From DSUN01 sp035527715 (lineage in GTDB: Bacteria > Planctomycetota > PUPC01 > DSUN01), in the NCBI GenBank assembly GCA_035527715.1, contig DATKZY010000188.1, positions 1 to 54,692 of the forward strand: a DNA stretch of 54,692 nucleotides. Direction: 5' to 3'. Position 1 is the first letter of the stretch, and each line of letters starts with the position of its first letter. Made by a program: the position numbers and the translations under genes. Positions 1-7,477 of this stretch are shown piece by piece. A model generated the notes under the pieces. The model was not told the DNA's origin and ran no database searches. It saw only the letters and a program-made list of their open reading frames with translations.

Positions 1-82
1 CGGCCACCATCCTGCGGGCACGCTCGTCCAGGTGCGGCCAGAGCCGGGCCAACTTGCGCGTGAGCACAGCGGCTGCTACCAT
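1..82 (-). CDS. ISAzo13-type transposase, N-terminal fragment (runs off window)
   Basis: The reverse strand opens with ATG at 82 and reads 27 codons to the window edge. The peptide contains KLARLWPHLDERARRM, which resembles the conserved N-terminus of ISAzo13-family transposases (a Leu-Trp-Pro-His-Leu-Asp-Glu-Arg block). The rest of the gene lies outside the window. It points away from the truncated TIR gene that begins about 50 bp later, so an element end probably lies between 83 and 130. Only 27 residues are visible, so the family call rests on one motif. Confidence 0.6.
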   Translation of the reverse strand, partial: MVAAAVLTRKLARLWPHLDERARRMVA

Positions 83-130
83 GTCCCCAGTCTATCAAGT
101 CCGCCTCGCAATGTAAAGTTTATTTATTGA

Positions 131-589
131 CGCCGCCTAACACTGGAGAGCCTGCTCCGCTGGCCAGGCGTGAACGTGGTACTGTGGACTGACGAGAACG
201 TGACGCCCGGTTCCGATCCGGACAAGGAAATCCGTGACGCATTGGGCAAGATGCACATCTTCGTGGCGCTGATCAGTCCTTTCTTCGACGCCTCGAGCTA
301 CATCCAGGAAGTCGAGGTACCGATTGCCAGGCGGCGCCACAGCAAGGGTGAGGTCCTCATCGCGCCCGTGGTGGTGAGTCATCCTGGCGGGCGGAATTGC
401 GACTGGCTGCTCCGCCTGGAGCCGCTGCCTCACAAGAAGAAGTCGTGGGCGGAGGTTCGCAGGGAGACCCTTACGAGCGGAGGCTACGACGAGGCGCTCC
501 GGCCCTTGCGCGACGGCGTGTGGAAGCTGGTGGAGAAAGTCCGCAGCCATCCAGCCCTGGCTTCCGGCCCAACCCCATTCACCGCCTAG
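131..589 (+). pseudogene. TIR-domain protein, 5'-truncated remnant
   Basis: An open frame follows a TGA at 128-130; the first possible start is GTG at 170 (139 residues). The peptide has the second half of a TIR domain: a VVLWTDENVTPGSDPDKEI segment (region after strand B), a hydrophobic strand ending in LISPFFDASSYIQEVEV, and a later CDW with a LEPLPHKK stretch. The N-terminal strand A and catalytic-loop region expected upstream are missing, and a transposase fragment reads away on the left. I infer that insertion of the element beheaded the gene. An intact but distant TIR protein lies at 41820-44756. If translated from the GTG it would be a half domain, unlikely to work. Confidence 0.6.
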
Positions 590-604
590 CACTACAACGC
601 TGGA

Positions 605-630
605 TCGCCGGCCCTCCCCAGGGCCGGCGA
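605..630 (+). terminator. GC-rich stem-loop after the TIR remnant
   Basis: A perfect 11-bp inverted repeat (605-615 with 620-630) closes a CCCC loop, 16 bp after the TIR stop codon. There is no clear T-run, so it is a terminator-like or mRNA-stabilising hairpin rather than a textbook intrinsic terminator. Confidence 0.55.
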
Positions 631-635
631 CCACC

Positions 636-745
636 TTGGTCATTCCGAGCGAAGCGAGAAATCTCGCCCGATAGGGGCCTCCCGCGATTCCGGCGAGATG
701 CCTCGAGGGCGCGTTCGCCGAGCTGCGTACGCTCTGGGGGACACG
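636..745. repeat. Dispersed repeat with GAGCGAAGCG word
   Basis: This intergenic stretch begins with a GTCATTCCGAGCGAAGCG word followed by an ATCTCGCC / GGCGAGAT inverted pair. The same GTCAT..GAGCGAAGCG word occurs inside both MITE-like copies near 7262 and 9197, and inverted near 7350 and 9287. No gene is visible here. Confidence 0.5.
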
Positions 746-760
746 CGGCAGGTGTCATGA

Positions 761-835
761 GGGGATGAATGGAGGAATGGATGGGTGGATGGGTGTCAGG
801 CACTCATCCATTCATCCACCCATCCAATCATCCCC
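761..835. repeat. ATGG-word palindromic element, copy 1
   Basis: Left arm 761-796 is built from ATGG/ATGA/GTGG tetramers and the right arm 801-835 from the complementary CATC/CACC words, giving an imperfect hairpin of about 35-nt arms with a very short loop. Related copies lie at 39384-39458 and 53671-53779. Copies 1 and 2 also share the right-hand flank, TGG.TGCGGCC. It sits 35 bp beyond the stop of the aldolase gene, which is read on the minus strand. Confidence 0.75.
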
Positions 836-869
836 TGTGGTTGCGGCCGGAGCGCCTTCGAGGCCGAAG

Positions 870-1937
870 TCACTTGGCGTAGAAGGCGATCATTTCCTTG
901 CAGGTGACGGGCTTGATCTTGCCAGCGTTGCCCGCCTGGCCGAAGGCGGTCATGCGGTCCACGCAAATGGCCTTCATGCCCTCGCGGGCGGGGCCGAGGT
1001 AGTCGCGGGGGTCGAATTTCTCAGGGGCCACGGTGAAGACTTCGCGGATGGCGGCGGTGATGGCGAGGCGGTTATCGGTGTCCACGTTGACCTTGCGGAC
1101 GCCGTTCTGGATGCCGCGCTTGACCTCCTCGACAGGGACGCCCCACGAGGGCTTGAGGTTGCCGCCATACTGGTTGATCTTGGCCTTGAGGTCCTGCGGG
1201 ACGGCCGACGAGCCGTGCATGACGAGATGGCAGTTGGGCAGGCGGCGGTGGATTTCCACAATCACGTCCATCCGCAGCACGTCGCCGGTGGGCGGCTCGG
1301 TGAACTTGTAGGCGCCGTGGCTGGTGCCGATGGCGACGGCCAGGGCGTCCACGCCCGTGAGGGCGACGAACTTCTCGGCCTCGGCCGGGTCGGTGACTAG
1401 TTGCTTGTTCGTGAGTTTCTCGGAGGTGCCGTGGCCGTCCTCCTTTTCGCCCGTGCCGGTCTTCAGATGGCCCAGGCAGCCGAGCTCGCCCTCGACCGTG
1501 ATGCCCTTGGCGTGCGCGAGGTCCACCACCTGCTTGGTCACCGCCACGTTCTCGTCGAAGGTGGTCGGCACCTGCTTGGTCTTGCCGGGCTTGGCCTCGT
1601 CGGGCACGTCCTTCAGCGAGCCATCCATCATCACGGAGGTGAAGTTCTGCGCGATGGCGCTCATGCAGGTGTCCACGGCGTTGCCGTGGTCGAGGTGCAT
1701 GGCGATGGGGATGGCGGGGTAGAGCTCGGCGGCGGCGAGCATGAGGTGGCGGAGATAGGCGTCGTTGGTGTACTTGCGTGCGCCGCGCGAGGCCTGGATG
1801 ATGACGGGGGAATCGGTCTCCTTCGCCGCCATCATGATGGCCTGAATCTGCTCCATGTTATTGACGTTGAAGGCGGCGAGGCCGTAGCCGTTTTCCGCCG
1901 CGTGGTCGAGTAGCGCCCGCATAGGGACGATTGGCAT
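870..1937 (-). CDS. fba: Fructose-1,6-bisphosphate aldolase, class II
   Basis: A 355-residue enzyme for reversible cleavage of fructose-1,6-bisphosphate into glyceraldehyde-3-phosphate and DHAP in glycolysis/gluconeogenesis; cytosolic and Zn-dependent. The zinc and active-site landmarks are visible: the AMHLDHGN segment, EGELGCLGH, a VMHGSSAVP block and the phosphate-binding VRKVNVDTDNRLA near the C-terminus. Length and the C-terminal CVDRMTAFGQAGNAGKIKP fit the long Calvin-cycle subtype of class II enzymes. The ATG at 1937 is chosen because AAGGAGG lies 6 nt upstream; the frame stays open further 5' to 2039 but without a ribosome site. A promoter candidate lies at 2004-2032. It is single-gene, diverging from the HIT gene. 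Confidence 0.95.
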   Translation of the reverse strand: MPIVPMRALLDHAAENGYGLAAFNVNNMEQIQAIMMAAKETDSPVIIQASRGARKYTNDAYLRHLMLAAAELYPAIPIAMHLDHGNAVDTCMSAIAQNFTSVMMDGSLKDVPDEAKPGKTKQVPTTFDENVAVTKQVVDLAHAKGITVEGELGCLGHLKTGTGEKEDGHGTSEKLTNKQLVTDPAEAEKFVALTGVDALAVAIGTSHGAYKFTEPPTGDVLRMDVIVEIHRRLPNCHLVMHGSSAVPQDLKAKINQYGGNLKPSWGVPVEEVKRGIQNGVRKVNVDTDNRLAITAAIREVFTVAPEKFDPRDYLGPAREGMKAICVDRMTAFGQAGNAGKIKPVTCKEMIAFYAK

Positions 1938-2003
1938 GTCGAACCTCCTTCCAAGGCTGATTGAGGCATCCCGGCCGGGCAGGCTCCCCGCCCGATTTGG
2001 CCC

Positions 2004-2032
2004 ATTTTGCCAGAAAGACGGGGGTAATGCAA
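2004..2032 (-). promoter_or_regulatory. Candidate promoter of fba
   Basis: On the minus strand TTGCAT (2027-2032), a 17-nt spacer and CAAAAT (2004-2009) lie about 67 bp upstream of the aldolase ATG. Both boxes match the sigma-70 consensus at four of six positions. Confidence 0.45.
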
Positions 2033-2132
2033 CCACCAATTGCCGCCGTGGCCTGGCCGGGGCTTGCGCGCGGGCCGTCGGGGTGGTATGGTGTTGTCAC
2101 GCGGGACGGGGGCGCTGGTGAGGAGAGCCGCG

Positions 2133-2564
2133 ATGTCGGACCCGAACTGCATCTTCTGCAAGATCCTCGCGGGCCAGATCCCATCGGAGCGGGTGTACGA
2201 GGATGAGCAGGCGGTGGCGTTCCTGGACATCAATCCCGTGGCCCCTGGCCACACGCTGCTGGTGCCGCGGGCCCACCACGCGAATCTGCTGGAGACGCCG
2301 CACGAGGTGCTTTCGGCGCTGCTGGCGGCGGCGCCCCGGGTGGCCCGCGCCGTGATGGAGGCCACGGGGGCCGAGGGGTTCAACTTCGTGCAGTTCAACG
2401 GCGCGTGCTCGGGCCAGGTGGTCTTCCACCTGCACTTCCACATCATCCCGCGCCGCCCGGGCGACGGCGTGAGCTTCGCGTGGCGCCAGGCCAAGTACGA
2501 GCCTGGGCGGATGGCCGCCCTGGGCGCGCGGGTGCGTGCCGCCCTGCAAGCGCAGGAACAATAG
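2133..2564 (+). CDS. HIT-family nucleotide phosphoramidase/hydrolase
   Basis: 143 residues with the complete histidine-triad signature HLHFHII (His99, His101, His103) and an N-terminal CIFCKI zinc-type CxxC pair (Cys6, Cys9). This is the HinT/Fhit-like arrangement of purine-nucleotide phosphoramidases. The family hydrolyses AMP-linked phosphoramidates, diadenosine polyphosphates or adenylylated intermediates; the exact substrate cannot be read from sequence. The ATG at 2133 has an AGGAGAG ribosome site; the frame extends upstream to 2040 without one. It stands alone between two minus-strand genes. Confidence 0.92.
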   Translation: MSDPNCIFCKILAGQIPSERVYEDEQAVAFLDINPVAPGHTLLVPRAHHANLLETPHEVLSALLAAAPRVARAVMEATGAEGFNFVQFNGACSGQVVFHLHFHIIPRRPGDGVSFAWRQAKYEPGRMAALGARVRAALQAQEQ

Positions 2565-2648
2565 AGCCCCGTGCCGAAGCGCGCGGCGCTCATCTCCCTG
2601 CCATTCCGGGCGACAGCGAGGGGGCCCGCCGCGGTGCGCCCGAAATGG

Positions 2649-3296
2649 TCACGCGCCGACGCGCGGCTCGCGCCGTCGGCGGCGGAGCTTGAGGCCGAGC
2701 AGGCCCAGCCCGAAGAGCGCGATGGACGTGGGCTCGGGCACGACCTGCACGTCAAGGATCAGGCTGTCCACGATCCCCTGCATGTTCTCGCCCCCCGTGC
2801 CGGCGGTCAAGCCGAAGTAGCCGACGAAGGGGTCGAAGACGCCGTTGCCGTTGAGGTCCACGTCGCCCAGGTTCTCGCTGCTGATCAGCAGGTCGCCGGC
2901 GGTGAAGTTGAAGCCGGTCTGGTTGAGCCAGAGCGAGAGCTTGCCGTCCTCGAGGAGGAGGCGGGCATAGGTCCAGTTGCCGTTCTCGAGGTCGAAGCCG
3001 GGGATGAGGGTGTTGGAGGCGGGCGTGTGCAGGGTGTAATTGCGGTGAATGGACGAGTCAATGCTATTTTCAGTTGAAATTCTGCGGCTCCCGGAAATGG
3101 AGAAACCCGTACGACGCTGAGCAGGAAGGCCGAGAATGGCCAAATGGCGATCACAAGGGGCTCCCCCAAGACGGCGGCCGGGCGACGCGGCAGTGCGCGC
3201 CCAATTCGGGTACGCTGGACCGGCCGGATGAACCTGCCGAGTTGGACGAGTTGGACGAGTTGGGAGATATTGTGGTGTGAAGAGAGGGGGCCACAA
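2649..3296 (-). pseudogene. PEP-CTERM protein, C-terminal part, probably degraded at 5' end
   Basis: The C-terminus carries a full PEP-CTERM sorting tag: VPEP, a hydrophobic GLGLLGL helix and an arginine cluster. These tags send exported proteins to an exosortase. The preceding 130 residues look like a beta-sandwich with a calcium-like DVDLNGNGVFDP loop. The N-terminus of the open frame is low-complexity and partly encoded by a GTTGGACGA nonamer array (3241-3267). There is no signal peptide, which every PEP-CTERM protein needs. I infer a gene that lost its 5' end to repeat insertion or rearrangement. The true remaining homologous part probably starts near 3075. Confidence 0.55.
3241..3267. 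repeat. Nonamer tandem word GTTGGACGA x3
   Basis: Three consecutive 9-nt units (GTTGGACGA twice, then GTTGGGAGA). The period equals that of the GTCCCAT nonamers found elsewhere in the window, although the words differ. It lies in the spurious N-terminal coding region of the PEP-CTERM remnant. Confidence 0.7.
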
Positions 3297-3306
3297 CCTG
3301 TAGTGC

Positions 3307-4323
3307 TCAGGATCGGCGGCGATGGCCGGAGGGGGTCGCGGGCCTCAATTCGTCGAGGGCGGCAAGGAGCGCCGCGATGTCGGCGGGCGGGGGGGCGGCG
3401 AACTCCAGGCGGCGGCCGTCGGCGGGGTGGGTGATGATGATGCGGTGGGCGTGCAATGCCTGGCGCTCGATGAGGGGCGGCTCGTCGTCGGCCGGCGGCT
3501 GGCCGAGCAGGTCGGAGCGGTAGAGGGCCGCGCGGTCGCTGTAGAGGGCGTCGGCCACGACGGGATGGCCGATGTGGGCCAGGTGCACGCGAATCTGGTG
3601 GGTGCGGCCGGTGAGCAGCTCGACGTCGAGCAGGGCGAAGCCGCGGAAGCGGCGCTGCACGCGATAGATGGTTCGCGCTTCCCTGCCGCCCTGGCGGACG
3701 ACGGCCACGGCCTCGGGGTTGCGGCGGCTGCGGCCGAGGGGCAGGTCAATCAGGTCGCTGTCGAGCTGCGGCTCGCGCTCGACGACGGCCAGGTAGTGTT
3801 TTTCCACCGTGCGGGCCTCGAACTGCGTGGCGAGGGCCGAGTGGGCGAGGTCGGTCTTGGCGCAGAGGATCACGCCGCTGGTGTCGCGGTCGAGGCGGTG
3901 GACGATGCCCGCGCGCAGCTCGCCGCAGGTCGAGGACAGGGTCTGGGTGTGGGCAACGAGGGCGTTGACCAGCGTGCCGCTCTGGTGGCCCTTGGCGGGG
4001 TGCACGACCATGTCGGGCGGCTTGTTGACGACGAGCATGTGCTCGTCCTCGAACACGATGTCGAGTGGGATATCCTCGGGCGGGACCGCGGGGCCTTCGG
4101 GCAGATCGGCCGTGACCTCGATGCGGTCGCCGCGGCGGATGCGGTAGCTGGGCTCGGAGGGGAGGCCGTTGACGGTGATGCGCCCCTCGCGGATGAGGCG
4201 CTGAATGACCGTGCGGGAGAAGTCGCCCAAGGCGGCGGCGAGATACTGGTCGAGCCGTCGCTCGACCACGCGGCCGCGGATGGTGAAGCGCTGGTGGAAT
4301 GTGGTGGTGCTATCGGCGCTCAT
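3307..4323 (-). CDS. rluD: RluD/RluA-family 23S rRNA pseudouridine synthase
   Basis: 338 residues converting specific uridines in rRNA to pseudouridine. An N-terminal S4 RNA-binding domain (about residues 20-75, RRLDQYLA..FSRTVIQRLIREGRITVNG) precedes the catalytic domain with GIVHRLDRDTSG, in which Asp145 is the nucleophile, and a LLTGRTHQIRVHLAHIGHPV block. The order S4 then RluA fits RluD-type enzymes (positions 1911/1915/1917 in E. coli), but the exact sites are inferred. The ATG at 4323 is chosen because it directly precedes the S4 domain; the frame extends 66 nt further into a hairpin. It is last in a minus-strand run after the TPR and corrinoid genes. Confidence 0.92.
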   Translation of the reverse strand: MSADSTTTFHQRFTIRGRVVERRLDQYLAAALGDFSRTVIQRLIREGRITVNGLPSEPSYRIRRGDRIEVTADLPEGPAVPPEDIPLDIVFEDEHMLVVNKPPDMVVHPAKGHQSGTLVNALVAHTQTLSSTCGELRAGIVHRLDRDTSGVILCAKTDLAHSALATQFEARTVEKHYLAVVEREPQLDSDLIDLPLGRSRRNPEAVAVVRQGGREARTIYRVQRRFRGFALLDVELLTGRTHQIRVHLAHIGHPVVADALYSDRAALYRSDLLGQPPADDEPPLIERQALHAHRIIITHPADGRRLEFAAPPPADIAALLAALDELRPATPSGHRRRS

Positions 4324-4339
4324 GGCTGCCTGAAAGCAG

Positions 4340-4377
4340 CAGGCGCAGGGACGACTTGGGCGTCGCCCCTGCGCCTG
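4340..4377 (-). terminator. Stem-loop between corrinoid gene and rluD
   Basis: Arms 4340-4355 and 4362-4377 pair over 16 bp with one mismatch around a 6-nt loop, 31 bp past the corrinoid stop codon. No T-run follows, so it may attenuate or process the transcript rather than end it. Confidence 0.55.
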
Positions 4378-4407
4378 ACGGAGAGTCATCGCGTCGCGGT
4401 CGCGCTG

Positions 4408-5382
4408 CTATTTCTTGCCCTTCTTCGCGGGCTTCTTTGCCGCCTTCTTGGGGGCAGCCTTCTTGGGGGCGGCCTTCTTGACGGCCTTCTTCGCGACGGC
4501 CTTCTTGGCCGGCTTCTTCGCCGGGGCCTTCTTCGCCGCTGGCTTCTTTGCCGCGGCCTTCTTCGCCGCTGGCTTCTTTGCCGCCACCTTCTTCGGCGCC
4601 GGCTTCCTGGCGGCGACCTTCTTGGCCGCGGGCTTCTTGGCCGCGCGCTTCTTTGCCGCCGCCTTCTTGGCCGCGGGCTTCTTTGCCGCCGCCTTCTTGG
4701 CTGGCTTCTTGGCGGCGGGCTTCTTCGCTGCCTTCTTGGGGGCCGCCGCGGCGGCTTTCGCGAGCAGGCTCTTCGCCACGTCCACCGCCGAGGCGGCGTC
4801 GGGGCCGTAGCCATCGGCGCCGATCTCGTCGGCGTAGCTCTGCGTCACGGGGGCGCCGCCGATCATCACCTTGGCGCCGAGGCCCGACTCCTTGAGGGCG
4901 GCGATGACATTCTTCATCTGCGGCATCGTGGTGGTCAAGAGGGCGGACAGGCCGATGAGCACACAGTTCTGGCCCTTGACCGACTCGACGAACTTCTCGG
5001 GCGCGACGTCAATCCCGAGGTCCACGACCTTGAAGCCGGCGCCCTGGAGCATCATGCCGACGAGGTTCTTCCCGATGTCGTGGAGGTCGCCCTTGACCGT
5101 GCCGATGGCGATGGACGCGATGGGCTGGACCCCCGCCTTCTTGAGCTCGGGCTCGAGGACCTCCATGCCCCACTTCATCGCGCGGGCGGCGATGAGGACC
5201 TCGGGGACGTAGAACTCGTTGGCCTTGAACTTCCGGCCGACCACGTCCATGCCGGCGATCAGGCCCTTGTTCAGGACGTCGGCGACGGGCGCCCCCTCCT
5301 GAATGGCCTGGGCGACGAGAGCCTTTGTCTCGTTCGCCTTGCCTTGAATGACGTTGTTGGCGAGTTCCTGCAAGTCCACCAT
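4408..5382 (-). CDS. Corrinoid (B12-binding) methyltransferase protein with histone-H1-like Lys/Ala/Pro tail
   Basis: 324 residues. Residues 1-85 form the helical cap of methyltransferase corrinoid proteins; residues 86-208 are the B12-binding Rossmann domain with DLHDIG (His101 as the lower axial cobalt ligand), GLSALLTTTMP and a GGAPVT loop. This matches MtbC/MtmC-type proteins, which shuttle a methyl group between a substrate methyltransferase and tetrahydrofolate or another acceptor. Residues 209-324 are unexpected: about 115 residues made almost only of Lys, Ala and Pro in KKAAAKKPAAKK-like repeats, as in histone H1 or AlgP tails, predicted disordered and strongly basic. The ATG at 5382 has a GAAGGAG ribosome site. 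It lies 12 bp after the TPR gene. The URO-D-like protein at 14918 could be a partner, but is not adjacent. Confidence 0.93.
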   Translation of the reverse strand: MVDLQELANNVIQGKANETKALVAQAIQEGAPVADVLNKGLIAGMDVVGRKFKANEFYVPEVLIAARAMKWGMEVLEPELKKAGVQPIASIAIGTVKGDLHDIGKNLVGMMLQGAGFKVVDLGIDVAPEKFVESVKGQNCVLIGLSALLTTTMPQMKNVIAALKESGLGAKVMIGGAPVTQSYADEIGADGYGPDAASAVDVAKSLLAKAAAAAPKKAAKKPAAKKPAKKAAAKKPAAKKAAAKKRAAKKPAAKKVAARKPAPKKVAAKKPAAKKAAAKKPAAKKAPAKKPAKKAVAKKAVKKAAPKKAAPKKAAKKPAKKGKK

Positions 5383-5394
5383 GTGCTCCTTCTC

Positions 5395-6204
5395 CTACTT
5401 CGGGGGTGCGGGGTGGCCCGACGAGGGGGCGGGGTTGCTCGGGGCCGGCTGCGGGGCCTTCGGCGGCCGCCGGCCGAGCTGGGCGAGAGCGAACTCGGCC
5501 TGCTCGGCGCACCAGCCGGCCGTCCGGTCCACACGGAGCTCTTCATACTTGAGGCGCGCCTGTTCGACGCGCCCGAGTCGCTCGTAGCAATAGCCGGCGT
5601 GCCACTTGGCCAGGACGGCGAGCGCGGGGACCGGCGAGGCGGCCGCCTTCTCGAAGTGCTCGGCGGCGCGCTCCCACTCCCCCAGCTCCAGGCGGGCCTT
5701 GCCCGCCTCGTACTGGGCGGTCGCCACGTGCCGGTGGGCAGGGAAGTCCGCAAGGAACTGCTCGGCGGCATTGGCGGCCTTCAAGAGGGCCTCCCTCGCC
5801 TCCTTCGGCTTCTCGTCTCGCAGGCCGGCGGCCCGCCGCTGATGGCCCTGGGCCAGCTCGAGCAGCGTGATCGCCGCGGCCGGGTCCCCGCGGTGCTCGG
5901 CGACGAACGCGTCCATCTTCGCCAGCAGGTTCGCGCTCACCGTCTCGGGGTCCTCCTGGATGTCCCGCATGGCCTCCTCGACGACCCGGAAGCGCTCGGC
6001 CCACGACTCGTCGCCGCGGCCCACGAAGAGGCTCGAGGCGCCCAGCCACGCGCCGACCACGAGCAGGACGGCGCCCATGCCGATGGCGGCGCGGACGACG
6101 TACCACTCGCTCTTCTGCCAGAGCGTGGAGAGTGCTTCGGCGAACTTGTCGGGGTGCTTGACCTCGCTGTAGCGCAGATGCTTTCCCACGCGATTCCGTT
6201 CCAA
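5395..6204 (-). CDS. Membrane-anchored TPR protein
   Basis: 269 residues. A short cytoplasmic N-terminus is followed by one membrane helix (about 37-60), then helical repeats, including an AGKARLELGEWERAAEHFEK unit, and a Pro/Ala-rich C-terminus. The architecture resembles YfgM-type ancillary translocon subunits and similar TPR_21 proteins, but no specific function can be given. The frame starts with TTG at 6204, 12 bp from the tRNA; GTG at 6189 is an alternative with a GGAACGGAA stretch ahead of it. It is followed 12 bp later by the corrinoid gene, so the two are probably co-transcribed. Confidence 0.75.
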   Translation of the reverse strand: MERNRVGKHLRYSEVKHPDKFAEALSTLWQKSEWYVVRAAIGMGAVLLVVGAWLGASSLFVGRGDESWAERFRVVEEAMRDIQEDPETVSANLLAKMDAFVAEHRGDPAAAITLLELAQGHQRRAAGLRDEKPKEAREALLKAANAAEQFLADFPAHRHVATAQYEAGKARLELGEWERAAEHFEKAAASPVPALAVLAKWHAGYCYERLGRVEQARLKYEELRVDRTAGWCAEQAEFALAQLGRRPPKAPQPAPSNPAPSSGHPAPPK

Positions 6205-6216
6205 AGGGCCTGAGGC

Positions 6217-6293
6217 TGGTACGCCCGAGAGGACTCGAACCTCTGACCTGCGGTTTAGGAAACCGCCGCTCTGTCCTTCTGAGCTACGGGCGC
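6217..6293 (-). tRNA. trnR: tRNA-Arg (anticodon CCU)
   Basis: The reverse strand folds as a full cloverleaf: acceptor GCGCCCG with CGGGCGT, D-arm GCTC/GAGC, anticodon stem GCGGT/ACCGC with loop TTCCTAA (anticodon CCT, reading AGG), T-arm AGAGG-TTCGAGT-CCTCT, discriminator A. CCA is encoded at 6217-6219. It lies between apt and the TPR gene on the same strand. Confidence 0.97.
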
Positions 6294-6366
6294 AGCCTGC
6301 GGCCTCTCCACACGCGGTGCCGGCTGCCGCTCAGCGAGGCCCCCGCCCAGCCTGCGGGCCGGGCGG

Positions 6367-6900
6367 TCACTCCTCCTCACTGGCGTACTGCACCAGCGTA
6401 AACACCGAATGGGGCTCGAGCTTGCGTCGCCCGCCCAGAAACGCCAACTCCACCAGAAAGGCGCAGCCGACGATCACGCCGCCGGCGGCCCGCACCATGT
6501 CGCAACAGGCCTTCATCGTGCCGCCTGTGGCCAGCAAGTCGTCCACCATCAGCACCCGCGTGCCGGGCCGGATGGCGTCGCGGTGCATCTCCAGCGTGTC
6601 GGTGCCGTACTCCAGCTCGTAGCTGGCCTCGAACGTCGCGCACGGCAGCTTGCCCTTCTTGCGGATCGGCACGAACCCCGCCGCAAGGTGCAGAGCCACG
6701 GCGGGAGCAAGGATGAACCCACGGGCCTCCGTGCCCGCGACCACTTGCACCTTCTCCTCGTAGAACGGCTCGCTGAGCCGCTCCACGGTCTCGCGCAGCA
6801 GGGCGGGGTCCACGAGCACCGGCGTGATGTCGCGGAACACGATGCCCTTCTTAGGGAAGTCGCGCACCCCGCGGATCGCCGCCTTCAACGGATCGTCCAC
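6367..6900 (-). CDS. apt: Adenine phosphoribosyltransferase
   Basis: 177 residues salvaging adenine to AMP with PRPP in the cytosol. The PRPP-binding signature VLMVDDLLATGGT is present, as are the RDFPKKGIVFRDITP N-terminal block and the VAGTEARGFILAPA segment typical of Apt. The start is the GTG at 6900: AGGAGG lies 6 nt upstream and the protein then has normal family length. The frame stays open to 7134, but the extra 78 residues have no family similarity. The next gene downstream on this strand is tRNA-Arg. Confidence 0.95.
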   Translation of the reverse strand: MDDPLKAAIRGVRDFPKKGIVFRDITPVLVDPALLRETVERLSEPFYEEKVQVVAGTEARGFILAPAVALHLAAGFVPIRKKGKLPCATFEASYELEYGTDTLEMHRDAIRPGTRVLMVDDLLATGGTMKACCDMVRAAGGVIVGCAFLVELAFLGGRRKLEPHSVFTLVQYASEEE

Positions 6901-7170
6901 GCTATCCTCCTGGCTCCCACGACCCACCGACACAAGTGGCATCAGTTTAGCAGCTTGCTTCGGCGCCGTCAACTCATTTTTGGCCCAAGGCACTGGCCCC
7001 AGTTCCGGGGCATTCCCTCCACCCACCCACTCATCCTCGTCGTCGTGCCCTCGCGAAGCCTCGGGCCGGGCCCTCGTCCTCGGCGTCGAGTCGAACGGTG
7101 CTGACCTTGCCCAATGGTCATCATGCGCACCCAAGCACGAATACGCGGGGGTCTGGGGGTCGGGCCTTGG
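6901..7170. other. Intergenic region without recognisable gene
   Basis: About 270 bp upstream of apt. It holds CTCGTC-rich low-complexity sequence near 7030-7090 but no coding signal, tRNA or convincing promoter. A GGTCTGGGGG word at 7150-7160 looks like a duplicated scrap of the MITE end that begins at 7171. Confidence 0.5.
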
Positions 7171-7477
7171 TCTGGGGGGCCAGACGCTCGAGGGCGTGTT
7201 GCCCGAGCCGCCTCACGCGCCGAACCCCGCCGTAACGGCGCCGAGGCCAGCCCCTACCGGGGTCATGCTGAGCGAAGCGAAGCATCTCTCCCGGCCCAGG
7301 GGTGCAAGCCCATCTCCATAGGCACGTTACGCCTCCCAGGCCGGTGGAGATTCTTCGCTCCGTACCACTTCGCTCAGAATGACCCCGGGACGGATGTCTG
7401 GCATGAACCAGTCGTGGTGGCGCCGCAGAAGGCGAACAACCTCACTGGGGCAACACGCCCTTGAGGTCTGACCCCAG
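7171..7477. mobile_element. MITE-like element, copy A
   Basis: The element is about 307 bp. The right end (7449-7477, read inverted) is GGGGTCAGACCTCAAGGG followed by CGTGTTGCCC; the left end (7171-7204) carries a diverged version, giving inverted termini of about 30 bp. The interior has a GTCATGCTGAGCGAAGCG word and an inverted partner near 7350. Copy B at 9098-9410 is clearly homologous along its length. No transposase is encoded, as expected of a non-autonomous element. Its right end supplies the last codons and stop of the beta-propeller gene at 7442. Confidence 0.75.

Noticed and set aside
4415..4810. A very hydrophobic Phe/Ala-rich open frame, membrane-protein-like
   Set aside because: It is the complement of the Lys/Ala tail of the corrinoid protein. 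AAG/GCC repeats read backwards give Phe and Ala.
3322..6213. A 963-codon plus-strand open frame
   Set aside because: It is antisense to rluD, the corrinoid gene and the TPR gene, which all have clear families and ribosome sites. It arises from the high GC content.
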